A stretch of DNA of 64,000 bases from assembly GCA_021324445.1 (NCBI GenBank), contig JAJPJC010000152.1, forward strand, positions 32,246 to 96,245, read 5' to 3'. The position numbers were made by a program, and so were the translations under genes. Positions 18,235 through 27,534 of this stretch are shown here, one piece after another. The notes beneath the pieces were generated by a model that made no database searches, was not told the DNA's origin, and was given only the letters and a program-made list of their open reading frames with translations. Origin of the DNA: Isosphaeraceae bacterium. GTDB lineage: Bacteria; Planctomycetota; Planctomycetia; Isosphaerales; Isosphaeraceae. The stretch's first letter is position 1. Each line of letters starts with the position of its first letter.

Positions 18235-21200
18235 TCAGCGGCGGCGGGGACTTCGCAACGGGGTGGGCATCGGGTCTCCCTCCTTCAAGCGGTAGCAGCG
18301 GTCGACCTCCAGATGCGCGAAGCGAGCGACGCGACCCGACGGCCAACGCACCTCGACTCCGTCGATTCGGTCCTGGCCCAGACCGAAATGGAGGCGTGAG
18401 TCGGAGGCCGACTGATAGCTGCCGCCGCCGTAACGCCAGGCGCGACGGCGCCGGCCGCCGGCCGTGACGGTCACGACCGTGCCCACGCCGTCGCGATTGG
18501 ACTTGGTCCCCTCCAGCAGGAATGAGACGGCGTGGCCGCCCGCGCTGGCGGTCTGGTTGTGGAAGAAGACAAGCGGCGTGTTCTGCGGCACCGACACCAG
18601 GTCCAGGCGGCCGTCGTTGTCGAGGTCGCCCGCGGCCAGGGCGCGGCCCAGCCGCGGGACGGTCCAGACCGGCCCCGCCCTGGGGGTGGCGTCGACCAGG
18701 CGTCCCTGATCCCCGCCGATCAAGAGCAGCCCCGGCATCTCGAGGGGGAAATCCGGCCGATGGTCGTCCACGTGGCCGTTCGTTTGGACCAGGTCGAGTT
18801 GGCCGTCGTTGTTGGCGTCGAGCAAGACGATACCGAAGCCCAGCAGGTACCGGCTGGGACCGGCCAGGCCGATCGCCGTGGTCCGGTCGGCGAACAACCC
18901 CTGGCCCAGGTTCTGGAAGAAGGTCGTGGACTCGCCGTAGAAGTTGGTGACGGTGAGGTCGGGTAAGCCGTCCCCGTCCAGGTCGCCGACGGCCGTACCC
19001 ATGCCCGACTGGAACGCCCCCTGGGCGTTGCAGGCGACGCCACTGGCGACGCCCGCCTCCTCGAACTTCATCCCTCCCCGGTTGTGCCAGAGGTAGTTGG
19101 CCGTCGAGTCGTTGGCGACGAACAGATCGATCCAACCGTCCTCGTCCAGGTCCGCCGCCACCACTCCCAATCCGCGCCCGTCGCGATCGACAATGCCGGC
19201 CTGGGCCGTCACGTCCACGAACCGGCCCCCATCGTTGCGGAACAGATGATCCGGCCGTGCGGGGAACGGATTGGGCATGCAATAATCGTAGCGCCGGTCG
19301 GGGTCGATCGCCACACCGGATTTGGTCGGACGCTCGCAGAGAGTCGGATGTTCGGCGTCCCAGACGAGGTAGTGGCAAACGTAAAGGTCGAGATCGCCGT
19401 CGTTGTCCAGATCGGCGAACGCGGCCGAGGTGGGCCAGTCGCGATCGCCCCCGAGCCCGGCGCGATCCGTGATCTCCTCGAAGGTCCCGTCCCCTCGGTT
19501 GCGGTACAGGGCATACGACCGCCAGCGGCTGAGGAAGAGGTCGGGGCGGCCGTCATTGTCGACGTCGCCGACGGCGACGCCATGGCCGTAACCTCCCGCC
19601 ATTCGGGCCAGGCCGGATCGTTCGGTCGCGTCTTCGAACGTACCATCGCCGCGGTTGTGGAACAATCGGTCGCCGTTGGGAGGTTGAATGGGTTGAGGGG
19701 GGAACGGACCACCTTGAACCACGAAGACATCGAGCCAACCATCGTTGTCGTAGTCCAGCAAGCCGACACCGCCGGCCATGGTCTCGGGAAGCTGGCGGAG
19801 CGACGATCGGCCGTTGTCGAAGACGAACCGCAGGCCCGCGGACGCGGCGTCGTCCCGGAACTCGGGCGCGCTCACGACCGTGGCGACCTCGGCAGCTCGC
19901 CGGGAGGGGTGCGGTGCCGGTGCCGGACCGCCCGCTGATGAGGCAGGTTTGTTGACAGGCCAGCCCGCGACGTCGCCCAGATGGAAGGCCAGGGTCTTGC
20001 CGGCGGGGAGGTGGGGGTCGGGTCGTGGGAGGCCCAGCCGCTCCACCGCCGACGTCGCGACCGGCCCGGGCTGGGATCGCGCCGCCAGGAACCACCAGCC
20101 CCGCGCCTCGAAGCCCCGCCCTAATTCCTCGGCCAAGCTGGCGAGCTCGGTGAATTGCGTGATCGTCTTGCCGGGTTCGAGCAGGCGCAGATACCGCTCC
20201 CTGGCCCGATGGATGTCGGCCTGGCGGCGATGCAGCTCGCGCGCGCGCCAGGATTGGCCCGACTCCGCAGCCAACACCGCCAGGCGTTCCAGGGCCTGCG
20301 TGTCACCGGGTGCGTGGTCGATCAACTGCTCGAGTGCTGTCCGCTCTTGATCGGCGTGACCTTCGCGGTTGGCGAACCACGCACGGAGAGCCAGCATCTC
20401 GGCGAGCGAAAACCGTTCGGCCGGCAGGTGCGCGAGGGCCCGGCGCGCCTCCTCGATCGAATCGGCGGCGCGCGCCCACCGGAGCCAGGCTCGCCAGACG
20501 ACGGGATCCTCGGGACGCCGATTCCGACAAGAGTCCAGCCATCGGGCCGCCTCGGGAAACTGCCCTGAAAGCAGCGCGAGGTTCGCGCGCGCCAGCCAGA
20601 CGCGGTCGTCGTCAGGCGCCTTCCTCGCCGCCTGCTCGACGGTGGCTCGAACTTGGTCCATCATCAGCACCGAGCTGTCGATGAGCCACAGGGAGCGAAG
20701 GTCGCCCGCCTGGTCGGACGAGGTGTTCCAGGCTTCCTGGCGAAGCCGACGGATCTCATCCAGCCGGCCCTCCCAGTAGAAGAGCTGGGTGGACAACGAG
20801 CGCAACTCGGCGCCGCGCGGTCCGAGGCCGGCCCACGCGGCGGTCAGGACTGCCTCGGCATCCGCGAACCGTCCCAGGCCGTGGATCAGCAGGCGGGCGC
20901 GCGCCACGGCGGCGTTCGATCCCCATCGAGATGAGAGCGGCACCCGCGCCCACGCGCTCAGAGCGGCCTCGGGGCGTCCCGCTGCCTCTTCGCAGATCCC
21001 GAGCAGGTAAGCGGCTTCGGCATGTTTGGGCCGCCTTGCCGACTGCTCGGCCAGCCAGAGGCGCGCAGTTTCCAACTGACCCGAGGCGATCCGGGCCCTC
21101 GCATCCTCCAGACCGGTCTGGAACCGACGCTCCGCGCGGATCCACCATGCTCCCCAGCCCAGTGCGAGTAGGCCGGTGCCCAAGAAGAGCCAGCAGACCC

Positions 21201-21252
21201 GGCGCCAACGCATCGAGAAATCCATGGCGAACCATCCGGTCAGGAATCCCAT
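18235..21252 (-). CDS. TPR and CRTAC1-family (FG-GAP, ASPIC/UnbV) protein
   Basis: 1005 residues from ATG 21252; ATG 21225 (MDFSMRWRR) is equally possible and neither has a clear ribosome site. Order: a membrane anchor (VCWLFLGTGLLALGWGAWWI), TPR-like helical repeats to about residue 400, then FG-GAP/VCBS repeats with calcium-binding signatures such as DYDNDGWLDVFVVQGG, DVDNDGRPDLFLSRW and DLDNDGDLDLYVCHY, and a C-terminal ASPIC/UnbV domain (LHFGLGQDRIDGVEVRWPSG). The beta-propeller is expected outside the membrane. This composition is common in planctomycetes, but its ligand is unknown. It heads a minus-strand series with the sulfatase-fold enzyme and the multihaem cytochrome. Confidence 0.88.
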   Translation of the reverse strand: MGFLTGWFAMDFSMRWRRVCWLFLGTGLLALGWGAWWIRAERRFQTGLEDARARIASGQLETARLWLAEQSARRPKHAEAAYLLGICEEAAGRPEAALSAWARVPLSSRWGSNAAVARARLLIHGLGRFADAEAVLTAAWAGLGPRGAELRSLSTQLFYWEGRLDEIRRLRQEAWNTSSDQAGDLRSLWLIDSSVLMMDQVRATVEQAARKAPDDDRVWLARANLALLSGQFPEAARWLDSCRNRRPEDPVVWRAWLRWARAADSIEEARRALAHLPAERFSLAEMLALRAWFANREGHADQERTALEQLIDHAPGDTQALERLAVLAAESGQSWRARELHRRQADIHRARERYLRLLEPGKTITQFTELASLAEELGRGFEARGWWFLAARSQPGPVATSAVERLGLPRPDPHLPAGKTLAFHLGDVAGWPVNKPASSAGGPAPAPHPSRRAAEVATVVSAPEFRDDAASAGLRFVFDNGRSSLRQLPETMAGGVGLLDYDNDGWLDVFVVQGGPFPPQPIQPPNGDRLFHNRGDGTFEDATERSGLARMAGGYGHGVAVGDVDNDGRPDLFLSRWRSYALYRNRGDGTFEEITDRAGLGGDRDWPTSAAFADLDNDGDLDLYVCHYLVWDAEHPTLCERPTKSGVAIDPDRRYDYCMPNPFPARPDHLFRNDGGRFVDVTAQAGIVDRDGRGLGVVAADLDEDGWIDLFVANDSTANYLWHNRGGMKFEEAGVASGVACNAQGAFQSGMGTAVGDLDGDGLPDLTVTNFYGESTTFFQNLGQGLFADRTTAIGLAGPSRYLLGFGIVLLDANNDGQLDLVQTNGHVDDHRPDFPLEMPGLLLIGGDQGRLVDATPRAGPVWTVPRLGRALAAGDLDNDGRLDLVSVPQNTPLVFFHNQTASAGGHAVSFLLEGTKSNRDGVGTVVTVTAGGRRRRAWRYGGGSYQSASDSRLHFGLGQDRIDGVEVRWPSGRVARFAHLEVDRCYRLKEGDPMPTPLRSPRRR

Positions 21253-22084
21253 TCAGCGGACGGCGCGATCGTCTCATCCGGGGTGGCCGACGGTGATCTC
21301 ATGCCGGCGTTCGCGATCAGCTCGGTTGCGCGCTTCCATCTCCCGCATTTCATCCCATGCCCGACGCAGGCCACTCGGTGCCGGACCACCGGCGCGCCGA
21401 CCTTGTCAAATTACCCCGGCAAGGAAGAACCTCCTACGAGCCCGACGCGCCAGCGAGGGAATTTCGCGGAGAGCCCGTCAGGCACTCGCTGGCGCGTCGG
21501 GCTCGTATCTCGGCCATCTCTCATGCCGAGGTAATAACCGTGGAGCGTCCCGAGACACAAGGCCGTTACGGACGGCGCGGTCGGCTCGACTGGCGATGGG
21601 GTGCAATCGCGTTCTTGTGGGTGCAGATCCAGGGCCCAGGCGACTCGTCCGATCGGCGCGTGAGTGTGGCCGCGGCCGAGCCCAAATCCAATCCGTCTGT
21701 GCGCGACCGTCCTCTCTCACCGACGCCGCTCGCGCCGGCAACGGGGCCTCCGTTATCCATCCTTCCAGACTGGCTCTGTCCCTTTCGTGGGCCGGGTCCT
21801 GGGGTTGATCAGGCTCTGGACCGCCGCACGGCTGATCGGCAGGCTCAACCGGCGCCCACCGGGATGGTGCTGATGGCTGGCTGGGCCGGTTTGCGGGCGC
21901 CTGCAATCGCTGTTCGGTTTGACCCGACCTGGCACCCGATCCACCGCGGTCCATGGAACTGTGCTCGGTCCTGTGACCGGCACAGGCACCTCAAGTCAGC
22001 TCGATAGAACATAGGTGCGCATTATCGGACCTTGCCGCCGCGTTCCGAAGAGACGGCCCTGGAGCTCCTCCGAGCCCCGCGAGT
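21253..22084. other. Gene-poor accessory stretch
   Basis: About 830 bp with no gene I can support. An open + frame from GTG 21540 starts with a hydrophobic-looking segment (WRWGAIAFLWVQIQ) but then degenerates into Pro/Arg-rich sequence. The only clear structure is the inverted repeat at 21435-21507. Confidence 0.4.
21435..21507. repeat. Perfect 23-bp inverted repeat
   Basis: Arms 21435-21457 and 21485-21507 (TACGAGCCCGACGCGCCAGC... and its exact reverse complement) enclose 27 bp. It would form a long GC-rich hairpin. Both arms are flanked by unrelated sequence; a role as a dispersed repeat or terminator is inference. Confidence 0.75.
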
Positions 22085-22205
22085 CCCGAACGTGCTTCGG
22101 TGTCGTATCTGAACGCGTTGGCCAGGTTGTTGCGGATCCGGAGCGTGTAGGGGTGGTCGGGACCCAGCTTGGATCCGGCTATCTCGTTCCGAAAGACACG
22201 GGCAC
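22085..22205 (-). pseudogene. Fragment of a TPR (kinesin-light-chain-like) gene
   Basis: The minus strand reads VFRNEIAGSKLGPDHPYTLR followed by IRNNLANAFR, a single good copy of the TPR_10-type unit (LGPDHPxTLxxxNNLAxxY). There is no complete gene around it: upstream it meets the left end of the IS3 remnant (22251) and downstream the frame loses similarity. It is best read as what is left of a larger TPR gene. Confidence 0.6.
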
Positions 22206-22288
22206 CTGAAGTCCAAGTGTCTTGCTTCAGCCGGAAATGGAGAAACGCCATGTCCGAGTTCTAGTACAACTCGGAAGGAGTTTCTCCC

Positions 22289-22597
22289 ATGCGGAAGCCC
22301 CGAAAGAACTCTACGCCTGTCGAGAAGGTCGCCATCTTGAGGCGTCCTCTGATCGACCACGTCCCCGTCTCCGACCTCTGCGATGAGCATCAGCTCTCGC
22401 CCACGTTGTTCTACCTCTGGCAGAAGCCGTTCTTCGAGAACGGCCCGGCGGCCTTCGAGCGGAAGAACGGCACTCCTGACGGCCACCTCCAGCGGACCAT
22501 CGCCGCGCTGCGCGACCAGCTCCAGCGCAAGAACGAGGTCGTCGCGGAATTGATGGAAGAACATATCAAACTAAAAAAAGAGCTTGGGGAGCTCTGA
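22289..22597 (+). CDS. IS3-family transposase OrfA
   Basis: 102 residues. An N-terminal helix-turn-helix (VEKVAILRRPLIDHVPVSDL then CDEHQLSPTLFYLW) binds the IS ends in this family; a C-terminal leucine-zipper-like coiled coil (LRDQLQRKNEVVAELMEEH) follows. ATG with GGAAGGAG upstream. The end overlaps the slippery site that would fuse it to OrfB. Since OrfB is truncated, only OrfA or a short, inactive fusion can be made. Confidence 0.85.
   Translation: MRKPRKNSTPVEKVAILRRPLIDHVPVSDLCDEHQLSPTLFYLWQKPFFENGPAAFERKNGTPDGHLQRTIAALRDQLQRKNEVVAELMEEHIKLKKELGEL
22573..22594 (+). promoter_or_regulatory. Programmed -1 frameshift site of the IS3 element
   Basis: A seven-A run at 22573-22579 reads CTA AAA AAA in the OrfA frame, a canonical A_AAA_AAA slippery heptamer. 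A small hairpin GAGCT-TGGGG-AGCTC (22580-22594) follows at once. A -1 slip gives ...KRAWGALNGVWVPHDTR, joining OrfB as in known IS3 elements. Confidence 0.75.
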
Positions 22598-22872
22598 ACG
22601 GAGTCTGGGTTCCCCACGATACCCGCGCCTCCATCATCGACTTCGTCCGGCACTGGGCCGAACGCACCGCGATCCCCGTGCGACGCATCATCGGCTGGCT
22701 CGGCATCGCCGCCAGCAAGTTCCACGACTGGAGGACACGCTACGGGTCGGCCAACGAGCACAACGCCCTGGTCCCTCGCGACTGGTGGCTCGAACCGTGG
22801 GAGAAGGCGGCCATCCTCGAGTTCAACCGGGCCCACCCCCTGGGGAAGGCGAAAGGGGATATCCCTGGATAA
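22580..22872 (+). pseudogene. IS3-family transposase OrfB, N-terminal fragment
   Basis: Reads LNGVWVPHDTRASIIDFVRH, then RRIIGWLGIAASKFHDWRTRYG and LEPWEKAAILEFNRAHPL in the -1 frame, the N-terminal part of an IS3 transposase. It ends GKAKGDIPG at 22872, before any of the DDE catalytic domain. The break after AHPL is the truncation point. Confidence 0.75.
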
Positions 22873-23026
22873 TGCCGCAATCTGGGTGATTTGGGTAATG
22901 TTCCCCTCTCCGGATTGTGCATCCTTCCGCATTATGCATAGACGGCCCCTCTCGCCTCCTCATCTCCGCGCCAGCCACACGAGAGGATGACGGGAATCGG
23001 ACGGCGACATCGCTCGCTTGAGCTGC

Positions 23027-23752
23027 TCAGGCCAGCCGTCGCCGCCGGCAGGCCTCCTGATAGCTCGCTTCAAAATCGACGGGTACAAAAAGGTCGCCGG
23101 TCAGGCGCAAGGGGAGTTCCGGCAGGGGATCCCCGATTGAGAAAGGGGCGGGCCAGATCTCGATCTCGGCGCACCCCCGGCGCAGGACCGGCCGGTAAGC
23201 GACGGCGTAGAGGGCCGCCTGCGCGGGCATCTCGGACCCGCGCGCTGACGGCATGAGCGCGACGATCTCATTATGCAGGTTGGCTCGCCGACTCGTGACG
23301 ATGTCGATGATGATCAAGCTTACTCCCTGGTGGAGATAGGAAGCACACTTGATCGCGAATGCCTGACGCTCCTCGGGCCGGTCCTTATTGCCGGGACTGA
23401 TCAATTCAATGGCCGCTACCAAGGTGAGTCCCGCCATCGTCGAGAAGACGCGCACCTCGAAGGTATCCGGAAAGATGGCCGGCACCACCTGGGCCGGCGC
23501 CGGGGGCGCCCAAGTTGGGGCGAGAGCCACGGCCGGGCTCACCGGCTCAGTCTGTGGTGGCGCGGTGGAGTCTTCGAAGGTGGCAACGTCGATTTCCAGA
23601 TGGTTGCCCGAATGAGTCTGCTCGGCCACCACGAACTCGGCCGGCACCCGCTCGCTCAGCTGATCGGCGATGCGAGTCGCCCACCCGGAGTGAAACGATT
23701 CCCAGGGGTAACGCTCGTCCAGTGGCGTGTGAAAGTGATCCAGCAGCGGCAT
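23027..23752 (-). CDS. DUF4058-like protein
   Basis: 241 residues from ATG 23752, which opens MPLLDHFHTPLDERYPWESF, a start I associate with a family expanded in Isosphaeraceae genomes. A proline-rich linker (about residues 85-110) is followed by FEVRVFSTMAGLTLVAAIEL and ISPGNKDRPEERQAFAIKCA, resembling the DUF4058/Uma2-like nuclease-fold core (I-E-x-x-S-P-x-N-K). The family's biochemistry is not established. It lies between an IS remnant and a CRTAC1 gene, so it may be mobile; no partner gene is evident. Confidence 0.7.
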   Translation of the reverse strand: MPLLDHFHTPLDERYPWESFHSGWATRIADQLSERVPAEFVVAEQTHSGNHLEIDVATFEDSTAPPQTEPVSPAVALAPTWAPPAPAQVVPAIFPDTFEVRVFSTMAGLTLVAAIELISPGNKDRPEERQAFAIKCASYLHQGVSLIIIDIVTSRRANLHNEIVALMPSARGSEMPAQAALYAVAYRPVLRRGCAEIEIWPAPFSIGDPLPELPLRLTGDLFVPVDFEASYQEACRRRRLA

Positions 23753-24364
23753 AATGATACCTCGCACCGGGATTGCCGTCCTATCACTCAGGTTCCACGC
23801 CGAGGACTGACCTGTCAAGAGCTTCAACCACGGGGCGGAAAAGCGGCCAAATCGCGATGCAGGGCCGTGCCAAAGACCTCTGCAGTTGACATGGCATCAG
23901 GGATGGGTGATGGCATTGAATCCATGCGTGATCTTATGCTGGATGAAAGCTGCACCCATAAAGCGGCTTCGGTCCCTTCCGACCGAACCGTTCCGAACTG
24001 AATGGGCCCCACCCATCCAGTCGGTTAAGGCCAATGCCGTCAGGACCTCGGTCGCAAGATCGGAGTCGAGAATCTGGGGACACTTCCAGGGCGTCGGGTC
24101 CACCGCACCTGGCTCCCGACCTGACATCGCGCGGTGGTACGACCACAGAAACGCGAATGCACCGCTGGCGATGATCTTCCTTGACGCCCCCCCATCGTCA
24201 AAGGAGAATAGGACCCGTCTCCGGATGACAGACCTTCCTGAGGTGACGCCGGCGTGTGAAATGTCTCGAATCGGACGACGTATCCGGATCATCGGGGCGA
24301 GTGGCAAGGGCGTCGAGCCGTCTCCATGAGGCCGCCGGCGAGTTGAAACCGGCGAAGAAACCGG
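23753..24364. other. Intergenic region with no gene seen
   Basis: 612 bp between divergent genes. Open frames have no recognisable protein features on either strand. It must contain the promoter of the downstream CRTAC1 gene, but none stands out. Confidence 0.4.
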
Positions 24365-26797
24365 ATGGGAGCGGGAGCGGCACACCAAATCCCGGATGGA
24401 CGTCGCAGAGATGCGCGCCCGGCTTCTCATCGGCCCACCTGGCGGGCCTTCGCCGCTCGCGCGGTCCTGAAGGCTTCTCTGATCGGCATCGTGCTGGCGG
24501 TCCTGGCGCTGGGAACGTCCATCGCCCTGACCGATCCGAATCCGGCGACGTTGCCTTCGCGGGCACGACGATGGCTCGCGGCCAGGTCATGGCGATCATC
24601 CGCTCCGCCGCCTGTGGCGCCGCGCGCGGCCCCCGCGGGGGACAACCGGCCCGCGTGGGACGACTGGTTCGACGACAGCGGCTACCCGGCGGCTATTCGC
24701 TTTTCGATGCCGATCGACAACCCCGCGTCCCTGGCGCAAGTTCGGGACTCAGTCGTGGGGCGTGGCCGCCGGGGGATTGCCTATCTGCAAACCAAGCTCG
24801 CCAGCCTGCCGCCCGGCGCGCCAGCCACCCCGTCGACGGCGGCCGACCTCCATCTACTCCTCGGCTCGCTTCTGATGACCGAGGGTCAATGGATCGAGGC
24901 GAGCGAGCAGTTTGCCCTGGCGCAGACCGCCGATCCAGCCCGGCCAGCCCTGTTCCGCGCAAAACTCGATGCCTTGCGGGGCGTCGCCGCCCTGCGTCGC
25001 GGCGAGACCGAGAACTGCGTGGCCTGCTGCAATGAGGCGAGCTGCATCTTCCCCCTCGCGGCCGAGGCCGTCCATCGCCGGACTGCTGGCTCGCGCGAGG
25101 CGATCGAGCACTTCACGCGTTACTTGCGCCAGCAGCCGGAGGACTTGGGCATCCAGTGGCTTTTGAACGTCGCGTATATGACGCTGGGTGAGTACCCCAA
25201 GGGTGTTCCTCGTGATCTCCTCCTGCCGTTGGGCCGGTTTGCCGCCGCGGTCGGCGACCCGCGCCGGATGGTCAACGTGGCGTCGCGGGTCGGGCTCAAC
25301 GCGCGGGGCGAGTCGATGGCCGGCGGCTGCTTGGTCGACGACTTCGACGGCGACGGCCGGCTGGACGTCTTCATGCCGACCACCGAACCCGAGCGGGGGG
25401 CGCTCTTGCTGCGCAACCGCGGCGACGGCACCTTCGAAGACGTCTCCGAGTCGGCGCGCCTGACCGATCAAGTCCTGTCGCTGAACGCCTGCCACGCTGA
25501 CTTCGACAACGACGGCGCGCTCGACATCCTGATGCTCCGAGGCGCCTGGGAGGTCCCCCGGCGGATGTCGCTCCTGCGCAATCGCGGCGGGGCCTTCGAG
25601 GACGTCACCCTGTCGGCCGGCTTGGGCGAGCCGATCGCCACCCAGGCGGCCGGCTGGGCCGACTACGACAACGACGGCCTGGTCGACCTCTACGTCGCTG
25701 GAGAGTTCGATCCCAGACGCCCCGACGTACGCAACCGCGGCCGGCTGTACCACAACCGGGGCAAGGGCACTTTTGAAAACGTCGCCGTCGCGGCCGGCGT
25801 GACCAACGATCGATTCGGCAAGGGGGTGGCCTGGGGCGACTACGACGACGACGGCCGGCCCGACCTCTACGTCTCCAACCTGGGTCAGCCCAACCGGCTT
25901 TATCACAACCAGGGCGATGGCACGTTCGTCGACGTCGCCACCGTGCTCCAGGTCACCGGGCCGGGCGACTCCTTCGCCTGCTGGTTCTGGGACTACGACA
26001 ACGACGGGCGGCTTGACCTGTGGGTCAACCCCTACCTTTCGACGCTCTCGGAGGTCATCGCGGACCAACTCGGCCGGTCGACGACTGGGCAGCGGCCCCG
26101 GCTCTACCGCAACACCGGCGGGATGAGGCCCTTTCGCGACGTCACAGCGGAGGTCGGCCTGGACCGAGTCGTCCTGCCGATGGGCTCGAACCTCGGCGAC
26201 CTGGACAATGACGGATTCCTGGACATCTACCTGGGGACCGGCAAGCCCTCGTACCTGGCTCTGATGCCGAACGTGCTGTTTCGCAACGAGGGCGGCCGGC
26301 GGTTCGAGGACATCACCGCGGCCACGGGGACCGGCCACCTCCAGAAGGGGCATGGCATTGCCTTCGCCGATTGGGACCGCGACGGCGACGCCGACATCTT
26401 CCTCCAAGCCGGCGGCGCCGTCCCGGGCGACCGGGCGCACAGCGTCTTGTTTCAGAACCCGGGCTACGGCCACCATTGGCTGACGATCAAGCTGGTGGGG
26501 ACCCGGACCAACCGCGCTGCCCTCGGGGCCAGGATCCGGGTCGACCTGCCGGGCCCCGACGGCACGGCCGTGTCCCGCCACCGGACCATCACGGCCGGAT
26601 CGAGCTTCGGCGGCAACCCCCTGGCCTGCACGGTCGGCCTGGGCTCGGCCACGGCGATTTCGGCAGTCGAGGTCTCCTGGCCCACGAGCGGGACCCGCCA
26701 GACGTTCCGCGACGTCCCCGTCGACCAGTCCATCGCAATCACGGAGGGGCAGCAGGAGTTCCGCCTCCTCGATGCGCCTCCGATTCAATTGCCGTGA
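24365..26797 (+). CDS. CRTAC1-family (FG-GAP, ASPIC/UnbV) protein
   Basis: 810 residues. A membrane anchor at about 32-55 (AVLKASLIGIVLAVLALGTS), a helical TPR-like region to about 300, then FG-GAP repeats with calcium-type loops (DDFDGDGRLDVFMPTT, DFDNDGALDILML, DYDNDGLVDLYVAGEF, DYDDDGRPDLYVSNLG, DLDNDGFLDIYLGTG) and a C-terminal ASPIC/UnbV domain (GLGSATAISAVEVSWPTSG). It has the same architecture as the protein at 18235-21252, so the two are paralogues facing away from each other across the IS remnant. The first ~30 residues are poorly conserved, so the start is uncertain. Downstream is a repeat block. Confidence 0.87.
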   Translation: MGAGAAHQIPDGRRRDARPASHRPTWRAFAARAVLKASLIGIVLAVLALGTSIALTDPNPATLPSRARRWLAARSWRSSAPPPVAPRAAPAGDNRPAWDDWFDDSGYPAAIRFSMPIDNPASLAQVRDSVVGRGRRGIAYLQTKLASLPPGAPATPSTAADLHLLLGSLLMTEGQWIEASEQFALAQTADPARPALFRAKLDALRGVAALRRGETENCVACCNEASCIFPLAAEAVHRRTAGSREAIEHFTRYLRQQPEDLGIQWLLNVAYMTLGEYPKGVPRDLLLPLGRFAAAVGDPRRMVNVASRVGLNARGESMAGGCLVDDFDGDGRLDVFMPTTEPERGALLLRNRGDGTFEDVSESARLTDQVLSLNACHADFDNDGALDILMLRGAWEVPRRMSLLRNRGGAFEDVTLSAGLGEPIATQAAGWADYDNDGLVDLYVAGEFDPRRPDVRNRGRLYHNRGKGTFENVAVAAGVTNDRFGKGVAWGDYDDDGRPDLYVSNLGQPNRLYHNQGDGTFVDVATVLQVTGPGDSFACWFWDYDNDGRLDLWVNPYLSTLSEVIADQLGRSTTGQRPRLYRNTGGMRPFRDVTAEVGLDRVVLPMGSNLGDLDNDGFLDIYLGTGKPSYLALMPNVLFRNEGGRRFEDITAATGTGHLQKGHGIAFADWDRDGDADIFLQAGGAVPGDRAHSVLFQNPGYGHHWLTIKLVGTRTNRAALGARIRVDLPGPDGTAVSRHRTITAGSSFGGNPLACTVGLGSATAISAVEVSWPTSGTRQTFRDVPVDQSIAITEGQQEFRLLDAPPIQLP

Positions 26798-27534
26798 GGG
26801 GATCGACACGTCTCGGCGATCCCCACCGTGGTCCCACGGGCCTGACCGCAGCGACCGTCGCGATGGCGACCCGAGCTTCACCGCAGAGACCGCCGAGACC
26901 GCAGAGAGGGGGACCGAGCACGGTGAGCGGATCGGGAGGGTCCGGGGGACGGAAGCCCGATGCGCTCTCGGTCTTCTCGGCGTGTTCCTCGGCGGTCTCT
27001 GCGGTCTCCGCGGTGAATCCGTCCCCTCCCTCGCGGCGGTGCGACGGGTGGACCAAAGGTGGTGATCGCCGCGGAGTGTCCTCTTTCTCGTAAAAATCGA
27101 GTACCTCCCGTGCGGGACACGTCTCGGCGCTCCCCACCGTGGTCCCACGGGCCTGACCGCGGCGACCGTCGCGATGGCGACCCGAGCTTCACCGCAGAGA
27201 CCGCCGAGACCGCAGAGAGGGGGACCGAGCACGGTGAGCGGGTCGGGAGGGTCCGGGGGACGGAAGCCCGATGCGCTCTCGGTCTTCTCGGCGTGTTCCT
27301 CGGCGGTCTCTGCGGTCTCCGCGGTGAATCCGTCCCCTCCCGCTCGGCAGAGCCAGGAGGGCGGGTCGGGAGGGTCCGGGGGACTGGAGCCCGATGCGCT
27401 TTTGGTCGTCTTCTCGGCGTGTTCCTCGGCGGTCTCTGCGGTCTCCGCGGTGAATCCGTCCCCTCCCGCTCGGCGGTGCGACGGCTGGACCAAAGGTGGT
27501 GATCGCCCAGGAGTGTCAGGGAATCCACGACATT
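26798..27534. repeat. Block of direct repeats, each built as a long inverted repeat
   Basis: Fills the gap between two convergent genes. Copy 1 runs 26805-27070, copy 2 27116-about 27350 (311 bp offset), and a 5'-truncated copy 3 runs 27361-27502. In each full copy a left arm TTCACCGCAGAGACCGCCGA... (26877-26909; 27188-27220) is matched by an inverted right arm ending ...GTCTCCGCGGTGAA (26985-27017; about 27296-27328; copy 3 to 27454), itself composed of repeated GAGACCGCN units. Translated, the arms give the telltale TAETAETAEE string, so gene finders will call false ORFs here. It looks like a MITE-like or REP-like element amplified in tandem. Confidence 0.8.

Larger units (their letters stand above)
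22251..22872 (+). mobile_element. IS3-family insertion sequence, 3'-truncated
   Basis: Holds an intact orfA, a -1 frameshift signal and the first part of orfB. The left end probably begins TGTCCGAGTT at 22251 and includes a small palindrome (CCGAGTT...AACTCGG, 22254-22274). The right end is missing: the orfB product stops matching the family after FNRAHPL, near 22845, where unrelated sequence begins. Not autonomous. Confidence 0.75.

Noticed and set aside
21357..22007. 216-residue + frame in the gene-poor stretch
   Set aside because: Begins inside the inverted repeat and is mostly low-complexity; the hydrophobic patch near 21600 is too short to claim a signal peptide.
26798..27534. Possible CRISPR array
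   Set aside because: Repeats are long, hairpin-shaped and 311 bp apart; there are no short direct repeats with unique spacers of constant length and no cas genes.
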